Shown here piece after piece: positions 34,213-43,081 of a stretch of 64,000 bases of DNA (positions are counted from its first letter, which is position 1; each line of letters starts with the position of its first letter). Below the pieces are notes generated by a model. The model was not told the origin of the DNA. It worked only from the letters and a program-made list of their open reading frames with translations, and did no database searches. Source of the DNA: an uncultured Pseudanabaenaceae cyanobacterium (GTDB lineage Bacteria > Cyanobacteriota > Cyanobacteriia > Pseudanabaenales > Pseudanabaenaceae); NCBI GenBank assembly GCA_937927915.1, contig CALGKB010000001.1, positions 186,001 through 250,000 of the forward strand, written 5' to 3'. Both the position numbers and the translations under genes were made by a program.

Positions 34213-34824
34213 ATGGTTCTCACGGCTGAAGAACGACGCAAATTAGATGAAACGGATGATACTTTGTTCTACCTGCAACCCCGTCTGGTTACCCATGTGG
34301 ATCAACTGTTTATCTGGCAACTAACTAATCTCTATCGCCAATATCTACGCCCTGAAATGGTCATCCTAGACTTGATGAGTAGTTGGGTTTCCCACCTGCC
34401 TAAGGAGGTGAAATATGCCAGGGTGGAAGGGCACGGTCTCAATGCGGAGGAGCTGGCCCACAATCCCCAACTCGATCGTTTTTTTGTGCAAAATCTCAAT
34501 CAGAATCAACATCTGCCCTACGAAGATGCCACCTTTGACGCGGTCTTGAATACAGTCTCAGTGCAGTATTTGCAATACCCAGAGGCAGTGTTTAGAGAGA
34601 TTGCCCGTATTCTGAAGCCAGGGGGCATAGCGATCGTTAGTTTTTCCAATCGGATGTTTTTCACTAAAGCGATTCAAGCTTGGATCAATGCTTCGGAAAA
34701 GGAGCGGGTGGAACTGGTGAAAAGTTACTTTGCCGATAGTGGGATGTTTGGGGAGCCTGAGGTAATCGCCCGTCCCAGTTGGTTTAGTGACCCCTTTTAT
34801 GCTGTAATAGCAAGACGTAAGTGA
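34213..34824 (+). CDS. SAM-dependent methyltransferase-like protein
   Basis: A 203-residue Methyltransf_11-type protein. The strand that usually carries the glycine-rich SAM loop reads VILDLMSSWVSHLP, so the canonical D-x-G-x-G is missing; a post-I region GLNAEELAHNPQLDRFFVQN and motifs FDAVLNTVSVQYL and ILKPGGIAIVSFS are clear. The same modified loop is, as I recall, shared by cyanobacterial relatives, so it may be family-specific rather than damage. The substrate is unknown. I start at ATG 34213; an ATG at 34171 lies in the mobile-element debris. The next small membrane gene starts 10 bases after its stop. Confidence 0.75.
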   Translation: MVLTAEERRKLDETDDTLFYLQPRLVTHVDQLFIWQLTNLYRQYLRPEMVILDLMSSWVSHLPKEVKYARVEGHGLNAEELAHNPQLDRFFVQNLNQNQHLPYEDATFDAVLNTVSVQYLQYPEAVFREIARILKPGGIAIVSFSNRMFFTKAIQAWINASEKERVELVKSYFADSGMFGEPEVIARPSWFSDPFYAVIARRK

Positions 34825-34834
34825 GTGTACGTCC

Positions 34835-35068
34835 ATGCCTCCCAGTTTGCCCTATCCCCCTCACCCCGACGACCCTGGCTACCAAAGGCTAGAACGCCGT
34901 GTCAATTTGCTGTTGCATTTGATGATCTTTGCCTCCGTCAACAGTGGGCTGTGGTTCTTCCTGCTGCTATGGGAAGTAAGTTGGGAGGGCTGGCGCTGGC
35001 TGACCACAATTTGGGCTACAATTCTCCTTAGCCACGCCCTTTGGGTTTTCAGCAAGAGGAAGTCCTGA
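34835..35068 (+). CDS. 2TM-domain small membrane protein
   Basis: A 77-residue protein with a proline-rich N-terminus (MPPSLPYPPHPDDPGYQRLE) and two hydrophobic helices (LLLHLMIFASVNSGLWFFLL and WLTTIWATILLSHALWVF) separated by a short acidic/Trp turn. This fits the bacterial 2TM domain, whose function is unknown. It lies in a tight plus-strand run (methyltransferase, 2TM, DUF3181, argJ), and its stop overlaps the next ATG by one base, so translation is coupled. Confidence 0.75.
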   Translation: MPPSLPYPPHPDDPGYQRLERRVNLLLHLMIFASVNSGLWFFLLLWEVSWEGWRWLTTIWATILLSHALWVFSKRKS

Positions 35069-35358
35069 TGACTACTAGCTACGAAATTGAGCAACTGGCG
35101 GCAACGATCGGGGAGGTTGTCTACCTGGAAGTGGCAAAATGGCGCCTGTACGCTAACGATGCCCATCTCCACACCAAACTGGCGGAAGAAATTGCCCCCC
35201 TCATCGAAGAACACAAGCTAGAACGACAGCAGCTGGTAACGGTCATGGCAAATACCCCAATTACCCTAGGGAGTGGTAAGACTGTACCTTTGGTGGACTT
35301 TGTCCCCGATCGGGTGATCACCCAATTGTGGGAGATTTTAATTGAGGACGATCGGTGA
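35068..35358 (+). CDS. DUF3181 family protein
   Basis: A 96-residue protein starting MTTSYEIEQLAATIGEVVYL. The all-helical first half (VAKWRLYANDAHLHTKLAEE) and the end FVPDRVITQLWEILIEDDR match the uncharacterised cyanobacterial DUF3181 family. No signal or membrane segment. ATG 35068 shares its A with the stop of the 2TM gene; its own TGA overlaps the GTG start of argJ. The function is unknown. Confidence 0.75.
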   Translation: MTTSYEIEQLAATIGEVVYLEVAKWRLYANDAHLHTKLAEEIAPLIEEHKLERQQLVTVMANTPITLGSGKTVPLVDFVPDRVITQLWEILIEDDR

Positions 35359-36602
35359 ATTGGCGAGTAATTGAGGGGGGGGTGACAGCGCCCCAGGGTT
35401 TTTTAGCCAGTGGCATAAGGGCGGGGTTAAAGCCATCGGGGTTGCCTGACCTGGCGTTAATTGTCTCGGAGGTACCAGCGACGGGGGCGGGAGTATTTAC
35501 TACTGCAGTAGTGCGGGCAGCCTGTGTGGACTACGACAGACGGGTGTTGGGTACAGGTGAGAAGGTAAAAGCCATTCTGTGCAATGCAGGACAGGCTAAT
35601 GCTTGTACAGGCAAGGTGGGGGAAGAAATCATGCAGGCTAGTATCCGTCGTCTGCAGGAGGTGTTGGGGACACAGGAACATATCCTAGTGGCATCGACGG
35701 GGGTAATTGGCAGGCAAATCGATCGGGACAAATTTTTAGCGGCGATTCCCCAGGCGGTAGCAGCATTGTCGAGGGAGGGGGGCATGGCAGCTGCCCAAGC
35801 CATCGTAACCACCGATTTGGTGACCAAGGTACAGGCACTGGAGACGGAGATAGAGGGCGTAACTGTGCGTATGGGGGGCATGGCAAAGGGATCGGGAATG
35901 ATTCACCCCCAAATGGCAACAATGCTGGCTTTTATCACCTGTGACGCCCCTGTAGCAGGGGAGCTATGGCAGGCAATGCTGCGGCGGGCAACGGACAAGA
36001 GTTTTAATCAAATCACCGTGGATGGAGATACTAGTACCAATGACTTGGTGTTAGCACTCTGTAACGATCGCTCTGGCTTCCCCCTCATTTCTGAGCCTAA
36101 CTCAGAGGCAGCAAAGAAAATTGAGTCCATGCTCACGGATTTGTGTATCTATCTGGCAAAGAAAGTGGCACGGGATGGGGAAGGGGCAACCTGTCTAATT
36201 GAGGTGCGGGTAGAGGGAGCCAGCAGTGACGAGGAGGCAAGGCAGATAGCAAGGACTATAGCCAGTTCCTCTCTCCTCAAGGCTGCTATTTTTGGCAGAG
36301 ACCCCAACTGGGGCAGGATTGCAGCAGCAGCGGGGCGCAGTGGTGTAACTTTTGACCCCTCCCAACTCCGCATTCAACTGGGGAACTATGTCCTGATGGA
36401 GCAAGGGCAACCCCTAGACTTCGATCGGGCAGGAGCTTCCCAATACCTCAAAGAACAAGCAGAACGATCGGGGCAAGAACAAAACATTGACCACCCCGTT
36501 GTCATCCAGGTAAAGATTGGGGAGGGGCAAGGACAGGGAATTGCCTGGGGGTGTGACCTCACCTACGACTACGTGCGCATCAATGCGGAGTACACGACTT
36601 AG
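35355..36602 (+). CDS. argJ: Bifunctional ornithine acetyltransferase / N-acetylglutamate synthase
   Basis: A 415-residue ArgJ, which moves the acetyl group from N-acetylornithine to glutamate and so recycles it in arginine synthesis. GFLASGIRAGLKPSG is near the N-terminus. The self-cleavage site KGSGMIHPQMATMLAFI contains the Thr nucleophile in ATML, so the protein splits into alpha and beta chains. DGDTSTNDLVLAL and GRDPNWGRIAAAAGRSGV lie in the beta chain. It starts with GTG overlapping the stop of the DUF3181 gene. No other arg genes are here, as is usual in cyanobacteria where the pathway is scattered. Confidence 0.96.
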   Translation: MNWRVIEGGVTAPQGFLASGIRAGLKPSGLPDLALIVSEVPATGAGVFTTAVVRAACVDYDRRVLGTGEKVKAILCNAGQANACTGKVGEEIMQASIRRLQEVLGTQEHILVASTGVIGRQIDRDKFLAAIPQAVAALSREGGMAAAQAIVTTDLVTKVQALETEIEGVTVRMGGMAKGSGMIHPQMATMLAFITCDAPVAGELWQAMLRRATDKSFNQITVDGDTSTNDLVLALCNDRSGFPLISEPNSEAAKKIESMLTDLCIYLAKKVARDGEGATCLIEVRVEGASSDEEARQIARTIASSSLLKAAIFGRDPNWGRIAAAAGRSGVTFDPSQLRIQLGNYVLMEQGQPLDFDRAGASQYLKEQAERSGQEQNIDHPVVIQVKIGEGQGQGIAWGCDLTYDYVRINAEYTT

Positions 36603-36658
36603 ACTTCTCCTAGGGGGAGGAGCTAATGTTAAGATAGATGAACTATTGAGAATTAGCC

Positions 36659-37837
36659 ATGCGCACAATTTTAATGACAGGCAAGGGGGGGGTAGGCAAA
36701 ACCTCCATGGCAGCGGCTACCGGTCTGCGCTGCGCCGAGCTGGGTTACAAAACTTTAGTATTAAGTACTGATCCCGCTCACTCCCTAGCAGATAGTTTCG
36801 ATCGGGAATTGTCCCATGACCCTGTACAGATTCGTCCCAACCTGTGGGGAGCAGAACTGGATGCCCTGCGGGAATTAGAGGGGAATTGGGGAGCCGTCAA
36901 ACGCTACATCAGTGATGTACTACAGGCACGGGGCTTAGACGGAGTACAGGCAGAGGAACTGGCAATTCTCCCTGGCATGGATGAAATCTTTGGCTTAGTG
37001 CGGGTCAAACGCCACCACGACGAAGGAATATTTGATGTTTTGATCATTGACTCTGCCCCCACAGGTACAGCTCTGCGGTTACTCTCTTTGCCCGAAGTAG
37101 CGGGGTGGTATATGCGGCGCTTTTACAAACCCCTGCAGGCAGTATCAGCAGCACTCCGTCCCCTGGTGGAACCTCTATTTCGCCCCATCGCTGGGTTTTC
37201 CCTGCCCAACCAAGAGGTAATGGATGCCCCCTACGAGTTTTACCAACAACTGGAGGCACTGGAGAAAATCCTGGTAGACAATAGCAAGACCACTGTCCGT
37301 CTGGTCACCAATCCAGAAAAAATGGTGATCAAAGAGTCCCTGCGTGCCCATGCCTATCTCAGTCTGTACAATGTCGCCACCGATTTAGTGATTGCCAATC
37401 GCATCATTCCTGACACCGTGCAAGACCCCTTCTTTCAAACCTGGAAGAAGATGCAAAGGGAATACTGTGAACAGATCAAAGCTGATTTTCACCCCCTCCC
37501 CATCAAACAGGTACCCCTCTACGAAGAGGAGATGTGCGGACTCGCAGCCCTAGAACGCTTGAAAGACACCCTCTATGGTGACGAAGACCCCACTCAAGTC
37601 TACTACAAAGAAAACACAATTCGGGTGGTGGAAGAAAACAACGAGTATCGCCTTGAACTCTATTTACCAGGCGTACCCAAGGAACGGATTGAGCTATCTA
37701 AGACAGGGGACGAACTGAACATCCGCATTGGTAATCACCGCCGCAACTTAGTTCTACCCCAAGCTCTCTCCCTTCTCCAACCCGCAGGGGCGAAGATGGA
37801 AGAAGACTTCTTAAAAATTCGGTTTGCCCAGCGCTAG
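36659..37837 (+). CDS. get3d: Get3d-type ArsA/GET3 ATPase with alpha-crystallin-like C-terminus
   Basis: A 392-residue P-loop ATPase. The deviant Walker [12 protein letters not shown] (residues 6-16), the [13 protein letters not shown] switch and [13 protein letters not shown] belong to the ArsA/GET3 family. The zinc CxxC and arsenite cysteines of other branches are absent. The last about 80 residues ([20 protein letters not shown] then [13 protein letters not shown]) form an HSP20/alpha-crystallin-like domain, which marks the Get3d branch of cyanobacteria and plastids. A client-binding or chaperone role is proposed for that branch, but its clients are not established. It is followed by a converging 71-residue gene. 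Confidence 0.88.
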   Translation: MRTILMTGKGGVGKTSMAAATGLRCAELGYKTLVLSTDPAHSLADSFDRELSHDPVQIRPNLWGAELDALRELEGNWGAVKRYISDVLQARGLDGVQAEELAILPGMDEIFGLVRVKRHHDEGIFDVLIIDSAPTGTALRLLSLPEVAGWYMRRFYKPLQAVSAALRPLVEPLFRPIAGFSLPNQEVMDAPYEFYQQLEALEKILVDNSKTTVRLVTNPEKMVIKESLRAHAYLSLYNVATDLVIANRIIPDTVQDPFFQTWKKMQREYCEQIKADFHPLPIKQVPLYEEEMCGLAALERLKDTLYGDEDPTQVYYKENTIRVVEENNEYRLELYLPGVPKERIELSKTGDELNIRIGNHRRNLVLPQALSLLQPAGAKMEEDFLKIRFAQR

Positions 37838-37840
37838 ACC

Positions 37841-38056
37841 CTACTCCACCTCATTGAGGACTTCAATCAGGGCATCAGCCTCTGCCACCGCCTGTCTTGC
37901 CTTTTGGTAGATGTCTTCAAATTGCATATTGCTAGCATTTAGCCCCTGCATGAGCATCAGAGCAAAGAATTCCCGTTTAGTCATCCCCTGGGCAAAGTTA
38001 TCCCCTTCAGGATGGTAGCTAAAGGGGAAGGCACTATCCGTTGGCTTTGTATCCAC
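37841..38056 (-). CDS. Small conserved acidic protein, function unknown
   Basis: A 71-residue protein starting MDTKPTDSAFPFSYHPEGDN. The middle MTKREFFALMLMQGLNAS resembles a short motif found in many phage and bacterial small proteins. A helical, acidic C-terminus (ARQAVAEADALIEVLNEVE) follows. I do not recognise a function. It converges on get3d, 3 bases away, and lies 39 bases downstream of another small minus-strand gene. A GGAGTGCAACGGTGG sequence precedes the start. Confidence 0.6.
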   Translation of the reverse strand: MDTKPTDSAFPFSYHPEGDNFAQGMTKREFFALMLMQGLNASNMQFEDIYQKARQAVAEADALIEVLNEVE

Positions 38057-38095
38057 CGTTGCACTCCTGCATCACGTCGCTCTGATTATACCGCT

Positions 38096-38290
38096 CTATT
38101 CGATGGAAATGCTCTGGGGGCGTTTTTCTGTAGCAGGGGGAGGGGTAGGGGTGCTGACACCCTGGGTCTGTAGCCAGGATTTAAGGGGGTCTTGCTGCGG
38201 GTCAAGGCGCAATAGTCCAGATACCAAACCGCCTAAAAAAGCGACGGGTTGGAGGGTAAAGGCTTCCCAAATAGGACGCAGTTCATCCAT
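38096..38290 (-). CDS. Small conserved cyanobacterial protein, function unknown
   Basis: A 64-residue protein from ATG 38290. The N-terminal half MDELRPIWEAFTLQPVAFLG followed by GLVSGLLRLDPQQDPLKSWL is a pattern I recognise from uncharacterised short cyanobacterial proteins. It contains one moderately hydrophobic segment that could be a membrane or amphipathic helix. The tail is rich in Pro, Thr and Ser. In-frame codons upstream of 38290 have no family similarity. It is divergent from pdhA, with 105 bases between the starts. Confidence 0.65.
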   Translation of the reverse strand: MDELRPIWEAFTLQPVAFLGGLVSGLLRLDPQQDPLKSWLQTQGVSTPTPPPATEKRPQSISIE

Positions 38291-38395
38291 AAAATTTGCT
38301 AACTCTGCAATTATAATGGTAAAGCTTTTGTCTGATTTTCTGACATTTAGAGGTAAACTGGAAAGCAATTTACTTTTTTAGGTAATCGATCGTCT

Positions 38396-39406
38396 ATGGT
38401 ACAAGCTGTGGCAACTCCTTCCGATTTGAGCAAAAGCGAAGCTCTCCTCCTCTACGAAGATATGGTGTTGGGGCGGACTTTTGAGGATAAATGCGCTGAG
38501 ATGTACTATCGCGGCAAGATGTTTGGCTTCGTGCATCTCTACAACGGACAGGAGGCAGTGTCCACAGGGGTAATCAAGGCGTTGCGTCCCGATGACTATG
38601 TGTGCAGCACCTATCGTGACCATGTCCACGCCCTCAGTAAGGGAATTCCAGCGCGAGCGGTGATGGCAGAACTGTTTGGCAAGGTAACGGGCTGTAGCAA
38701 GGGCAGGGGCGGTTCCATGCACCTCTTCTCAGCAGAGCATAACTTTTTAGGGGGGTTTGCCTTTGTGGCGGAGGGCATTCCTGTGGCGGCAGGGGCAGCC
38801 TTCCAAACCAAGTACCGCCGCGAAGTCCTGGGGGAAAATGCAGACCAGGTCACGGCATGCTTCTTTGGCGATGGGGCAACCAATAACGGGCAATTCTTTG
38901 AAACCCTGAATATGGCAGCCCTGTGGAAATTGCCCATTATCTTTGTCGTCGAAAACAATAACTGGGCGATCGGAATGGCACACCCCCGCGCAGCAGCGGA
39001 CACTAGAATTCATAAAAAAGCAGCTGTCTTCGGGATGCCAGGACAGGAAGTGGATGGGATGGATGTATTGGCAGTCAGGCAGGCAACCCAGGAGGCAATT
39101 GCCAGAGCACGATCGGGGGAAGGTCCCACCCTACTGGAATGTATGACCTATCGCTTTCGAGGGCATTCCTTGGCTGATCCCGATGAGTTGCGCTCCCCCC
39201 AGGAGAAGGAATATTGGTTTGCCCGCGATCCCATCAAGCTGCTACAGGTAAAAATCCTGGAGTGGGGTCTCGCTACCCAGGCAGAGTTAGAAGCGATCGA
39301 CCGCAAAATTCAGCTAGTGGTGGAAGATGCCGTCCAATTTGCCGATGAGTCCCTCGAACCTGACCCCAAGGACCTCTACCTCTACCAATTTGCTGAGGAC
39401 GAATAA
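38396..39406 (+). CDS. pdhA: Pyruvate dehydrogenase E1 component alpha subunit
   Basis: A 336-residue E1-alpha that, with E1-beta, decarboxylates pyruvate on thiamine diphosphate. It has [20 protein letters not shown], the [18 protein letters not shown] loop, the ThDP motif [12 protein letters not shown] ending in [11 protein letters not shown], and [20 protein letters not shown] with the phosphorylation-loop region of this family. GGTAATCGATCGTCT lies before the ATG with no strong ribosome site. pdhB is not adjacent, which is normal in cyanobacteria. A G5-C5 hairpin without a T tract sits between its stop and the converging gpmI. Confidence 0.95.
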   Translation: MVQAVATPSDLSKSEALLLYEDMVLGRTFEDKCAEMYYRGKMFGFVHLYNGQEAVSTGVIKALRPDDYVCSTYRDHVHALSKGIPARAVMAELFGKVTGCSKGRGGSMHLFSAEHNFLGGFAFVAEGIPVAAGAAFQTKYRREVLGENADQVTACFFGDGATNNGQFFETLNMAALWKLPIIFVVENNNWAIGMAHPRAAADTRIHKKAAVFGMPGQEVDGMDVLAVRQATQEAIARARSGEGPTLLECMTYRFRGHSLADPDELRSPQEKEYWFARDPIKLLQVKILEWGLATQAELEAIDRKIQLVVEDAVQFADESLEPDPKDLYLYQFAEDE

Positions 39407-39412
39407 CTGACG

Positions 39413-39426
39413 GGGGGCAGGCCCCC
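39413..39426. terminator. Possible hairpin between pdhA and gpmI
   Basis: GGGGG and CCCCC pair around a CAGG loop between the convergent stops. No T tract follows on either strand, so it may act as a bidirectional transcript end or only as a stability hairpin. Confidence 0.35.
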
Positions 39427-39431
39427 TCTGC

Positions 39432-41021
39432 CTAAGCGCCAATTTTCACGGGCATCCTAGGGGTGATCAGCTCATACTCCGCTGACTCAATCAGGGAAAC
39501 ACCAGTCATCTCTGGGGGTTGGGGCAAGCCCAAAATCTGCAGCACCGTAGGCGCAATGTCCGCTAGTCTACCCCCCGATCGCAATTTCACTTCCCCGCCA
39601 AAGCCAGGAATCTTCCGCCGTTCCCCTTCCACCAAGATAAAGGGCACAGGATTACTCGTATGGGCAGTCCAAGGCTGCCGGTGTTCATCCCACATCATTT
39701 CGGCGTTGCCATGATCGGCGGTGATCAGCACTGTACCCCCTACCCGCCCTACACTTTCTAGGACTTCTCCCAAGCAGTAGTCCACCTGCTCAATTGCCGC
39801 TACCGTTGCCTCATAGTTGCCCGTGTGTCCCACCATGTCGGGGTTGGCGTAGTTCACCACAATAAAAGAGTAAACGCCCTGCTCAATGGCATTTTTGAGG
39901 ATTTTGGTCACTTCCCTTGCCGACATAGCCGGCTGCTGGTCATAGGTAGAAACTTGGGGGCTGTTGACAAGGTGGCGGTCTTCCAGGGGGTTGGGTTCTT
40001 CCCTGCCGCCATCAAAGAAATAGGTAACATGGGCATATTTCTCCGTCTCGGCAATGCGGAATTGCCGTAAGCCATGCTCTGCAATCACTTGCCCAAGGAG
40101 GTTGGTAAGTGTCTGGGGCGGGAATACCACTTCCACCGCCAGATTGGGGTCGTACTGCGTAAAGGTCACCATTGCCAGGGGAGAAATTAACTGCCGCGCA
40201 AATCCCTGGAACTGAGGGTCCACCAATGCCTGGGTCAACTCCCGTGCCCGATCGGGTCTGAAGTTACAGAATACTACCCCATCTCCTGCCTCAATCACCC
40301 CAGGGGCAATGCGGGTGGGGGGAATAAACTCATCTGTGATGTTTTGGTCGTAGCAAGCTTGGATCAAATCCCTGGCGTTGGTGTATTGCCCCATCTCTGG
40401 GGTCGTCAGTACCTGGTAAGCCTTTTGTACCCTATCCCAGCGGCGGTCCCTGTCCATCGCAAAGTAACGCCCACTAACCGTAACGATCCTGCCAATACCC
40501 CGCCGATCAATCGCCTCCTGTAGGTAGTCCATGTAGCCTAGCCCAGAGGTGGGGGGAGTGTCCCTGCCGTCCAAGATAGCGTGAATGCAGACCTCGCTAA
40601 TACCATGAAGTTTGGCGACATCCAACAGGGCTATTAAGTGGTAAATGTGGGAGTGGACGCCCCCATCGGAACAAAGACCCAGAAGATGCAACTTATGCCC
40701 CTTGATTTTGTCACAGAGAGCTGTGAGGGTGGGGTTGTGTAAAATCGTGCCGTCTTCTACGGCATCGGAAATGCGTACTAACTCCTGGGGTACAATCCTA
40801 CCTGCCCCGATGTTGAGGTGCCCCACCTCCGAGTTGCCCATCTGTCCCTTGGGTAAACCAACATCTTTGCCCGATGCCTGCAGGAGCGTGTGGGGATAGG
40901 TCTGCCACAGTGAATCCATGACGGGGGTCTTGGCAGCTGCAATGGCGTTGCCGTCCTTTTCCTCTCGATAGCCCCAACCGTCTAAAATTACCAGAACTAC
41001 AGGTGAGACTGCTGCACTCAT
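39432..41021 (-). CDS. gpmI: 2,3-bisphosphoglycerate-independent phosphoglycerate mutase
   Basis: A 529-residue metal-dependent iPGM that interconverts 3- and 2-phosphoglycerate. MSAAVSPVVLVILDGWGYRE starts with the metal-binding Asp, the phosphoserine site is in MGNSEVGHLNIGAGRIV, and the C-terminal metal site includes NYANPDMVGHTGNYEAT and LITADHGNAEMM. I start at ATG 41021; a longer reading from 41078 adds 19 residues without family similarity. It converges on pdhA with 25 bases between the stops. Both act in lower glycolysis, but as separate transcription units. Confidence 0.95.
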   Translation of the reverse strand: MSAAVSPVVLVILDGWGYREEKDGNAIAAAKTPVMDSLWQTYPHTLLQASGKDVGLPKGQMGNSEVGHLNIGAGRIVPQELVRISDAVEDGTILHNPTLTALCDKIKGHKLHLLGLCSDGGVHSHIYHLIALLDVAKLHGISEVCIHAILDGRDTPPTSGLGYMDYLQEAIDRRGIGRIVTVSGRYFAMDRDRRWDRVQKAYQVLTTPEMGQYTNARDLIQACYDQNITDEFIPPTRIAPGVIEAGDGVVFCNFRPDRARELTQALVDPQFQGFARQLISPLAMVTFTQYDPNLAVEVVFPPQTLTNLLGQVIAEHGLRQFRIAETEKYAHVTYFFDGGREEPNPLEDRHLVNSPQVSTYDQQPAMSAREVTKILKNAIEQGVYSFIVVNYANPDMVGHTGNYEATVAAIEQVDYCLGEVLESVGRVGGTVLITADHGNAEMMWDEHRQPWTAHTSNPVPFILVEGERRKIPGFGGEVKLRSGGRLADIAPTVLQILGLPQPPEMTGVSLIESAEYELITPRMPVKIGA

Positions 41022-41276
41022 AGATATACCCCATCTTTGTTCAACTGTGGACAGAGAGTTTGGTAGCAAAGGCAACACTGCTGCTATGTACTAGGTTGCC
41101 ACTGCACCGCCCATTATTCACAAAAATTTAATGTTTTGTTCGGGATCAAGTCAAGTACTCTGCCCCTAGGTACTTAACCCCTATTTCTACTTATATCTAA
41201 AGATAGACCAAGGGGTAGCCCCAGATTTTGTAAAGAAAATATTAAAATGGGGGGGGAGGAAGCTATAGCGATACCA

Positions 41277-43076
41277 ATGGCAACTTTTAAGGACATTATC
41301 AATTACTACCGCTCCTATAGGGGGGTGGCGTTATTTAGTATTGTGGCTTCCTGCCTATTTGAAGTGATTGATTTGGTGGTGCCCTATGCCATTGGGCAAA
41401 TTGTGAATGTGTTATCCCAGCAACCCGTTGACCCCCTGATTAAGAGCATAGTTAGACAGGTGGAGGGGTGGTTTAGCGCTGATGAACGATCGTTAACTTT
41501 GGGGGTATTACTGTTTATTACTTTTTTGGCGACAGTGGTGCGGGCACCGATCCAGCCCTGGCTGAGTTCTTGGTTTCATTGGTTAATTGCTTTGAGTGCC
41601 AGACGGGAACAGACCGATCGGACAATTGCCAAGATTCTCTCTTTGCCCTTGGAGTTTTATGAGGAGAATAACCCTGGTAGAATTGCGGGGCGGGTAGCGC
41701 GGGGTTTATCTAATCACACCTGGAGTTATCCTGACATTGCAGGACAGTTGATTCCCAAATTGGCGCGGGTGACGGCAATTTTTTTGATGATTTTAGCAGT
41801 AGCGCCAGGTATAGCGGTTTTATTTTTAGGTCTATTTATTTTTATTCTGCGATTTTCCGTACGAGATTTATACAAGTTAATCAGCAAGGAGGAATTACTG
41901 GAGAAACACCAGGAAAACACGGAGAGTCGCACTTCGGAAATTATTACTAATATCAAGACTGTCAAGGCTTTTGCCAATGAGGGGAGGGAGTGGAAACGGC
42001 AACACGATCGGTTAAAGCGGGAGTTAAAGTCTGTTATTCACGGTATTCACTTGGGCTATGTGATTTTGGGTACGAAACAGCGGACTTTGGTGCAGACAGG
42101 GGTATTTATTGTTTTGATCCTGACATTGAGGGCAACTTTGGCGGGACAGATCACTCTGGGACAATTTATTACCACCCTTACAATTTCCAGTATGGCTTAT
42201 TCAGAGTTAGAGCCAATTAGTACCTTTATGGAAATTTTTGCCCGCCGCTATGCTTCTATGCTCCGTTTCCATGAATTTATGCAATTGCCTGTAGGTCAAG
42301 ACAGCCCTAATATTTTTGCCCAGCCTGTGCCTTACAAGTTTGCGGGGAAAATTGAGTTTAGAAATGTTGGTTTTAGTTATGACGGTGTGCGGTTGGTGTT
42401 AGAAGCCATCAACTTTACCATTGAACCCTATCAAACTGTGGCATTAGTGGGGAAATCTGGTTCGGGCAAGTCCACATTAGTTAAGCTATTGCTGCGCTAT
42501 TTTGCCCCCACAACGGGTCAGATTTTGATGGATGGGGAACCGATCGAGAATTTTGAGATTTTGGGCTATCGTAAGCGCCTAGCGATCGTGCATCAGGAAG
42601 TGGATGTTTTCAATGGCACGCTGTTGGAAAATCTCGTCTATGGCAATCCCCAGGCTAGTTTAGAGGAGGTGAAGCGGGCTTGCGCTATTGCCAAGGTGGA
42701 TGATTTCTTACCCCTATTACCCAAGGGTTTATATACAATTGTGGGGGAGCGGGGCTTGCGCTTGTCAGGGGGACAAAGGCAGCGGTTAGGTATTGCTAGG
42801 GCATTGTTAGTCAATCCTGATGTGTTGATTTTTGATGAAGCTACTTCCAGTTTGGACTATGAATCGGAGCGGGCAATTCAGTTAGCAATGCGGCAAATTC
42901 AGGGCACAGTTACGACTATTATTATTGCCCACCGCCTCAGCACTGTGCGGGAAGCAGACCAGATTCTAGTCCTCGATCGAGGGCGAATTGTGGAGCGGGG
43001 TAACCACTGGGAATTATTACAGCAGCAGGGGCTTTACTATCGTCTCAATCAAATTCAAGAAGTTATTACCCATTAG
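41277..43076 (+). CDS. ABC exporter half-transporter (membrane and ATPase domains fused)
   Basis: About 599 residues from ATG 41277; ATG 41247 is possible, but no good ribosome site favours it. Six membrane helices occupy residues 1-320. The nucleotide-binding domain follows (about 340-595) with Walker A GKSGSGKST, Q-loop HQEVDVF, signature LSGGQRQRLGIA, Walker B VLIFDEATSSLD and H-loop AHRLST. It would dimerise and export a substrate such as a lipid, peptide or drug; the sequence does not say which. A permease gene follows after 5 bases. Confidence 0.9.
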   Translation: MATFKDIINYYRSYRGVALFSIVASCLFEVIDLVVPYAIGQIVNVLSQQPVDPLIKSIVRQVEGWFSADERSLTLGVLLFITFLATVVRAPIQPWLSSWFHWLIALSARREQTDRTIAKILSLPLEFYEENNPGRIAGRVARGLSNHTWSYPDIAGQLIPKLARVTAIFLMILAVAPGIAVLFLGLFIFILRFSVRDLYKLISKEELLEKHQENTESRTSEIITNIKTVKAFANEGREWKRQHDRLKRELKSVIHGIHLGYVILGTKQRTLVQTGVFIVLILTLRATLAGQITLGQFITTLTISSMAYSELEPISTFMEIFARRYASMLRFHEFMQLPVGQDSPNIFAQPVPYKFAGKIEFRNVGFSYDGVRLVLEAINFTIEPYQTVALVGKSGSGKSTLVKLLLRYFAPTTGQILMDGEPIENFEILGYRKRLAIVHQEVDVFNGTLLENLVYGNPQASLEEVKRACAIAKVDDFLPLLPKGLYTIVGERGLRLSGGQRQRLGIARALLVNPDVLIFDEATSSLDYESERAIQLAMRQIQGTVTTIIIAHRLSTVREADQILVLDRGRIVERGNHWELLQQQGLYYRLNQIQEVITH

Positions 43077-43081
43077 AAACA

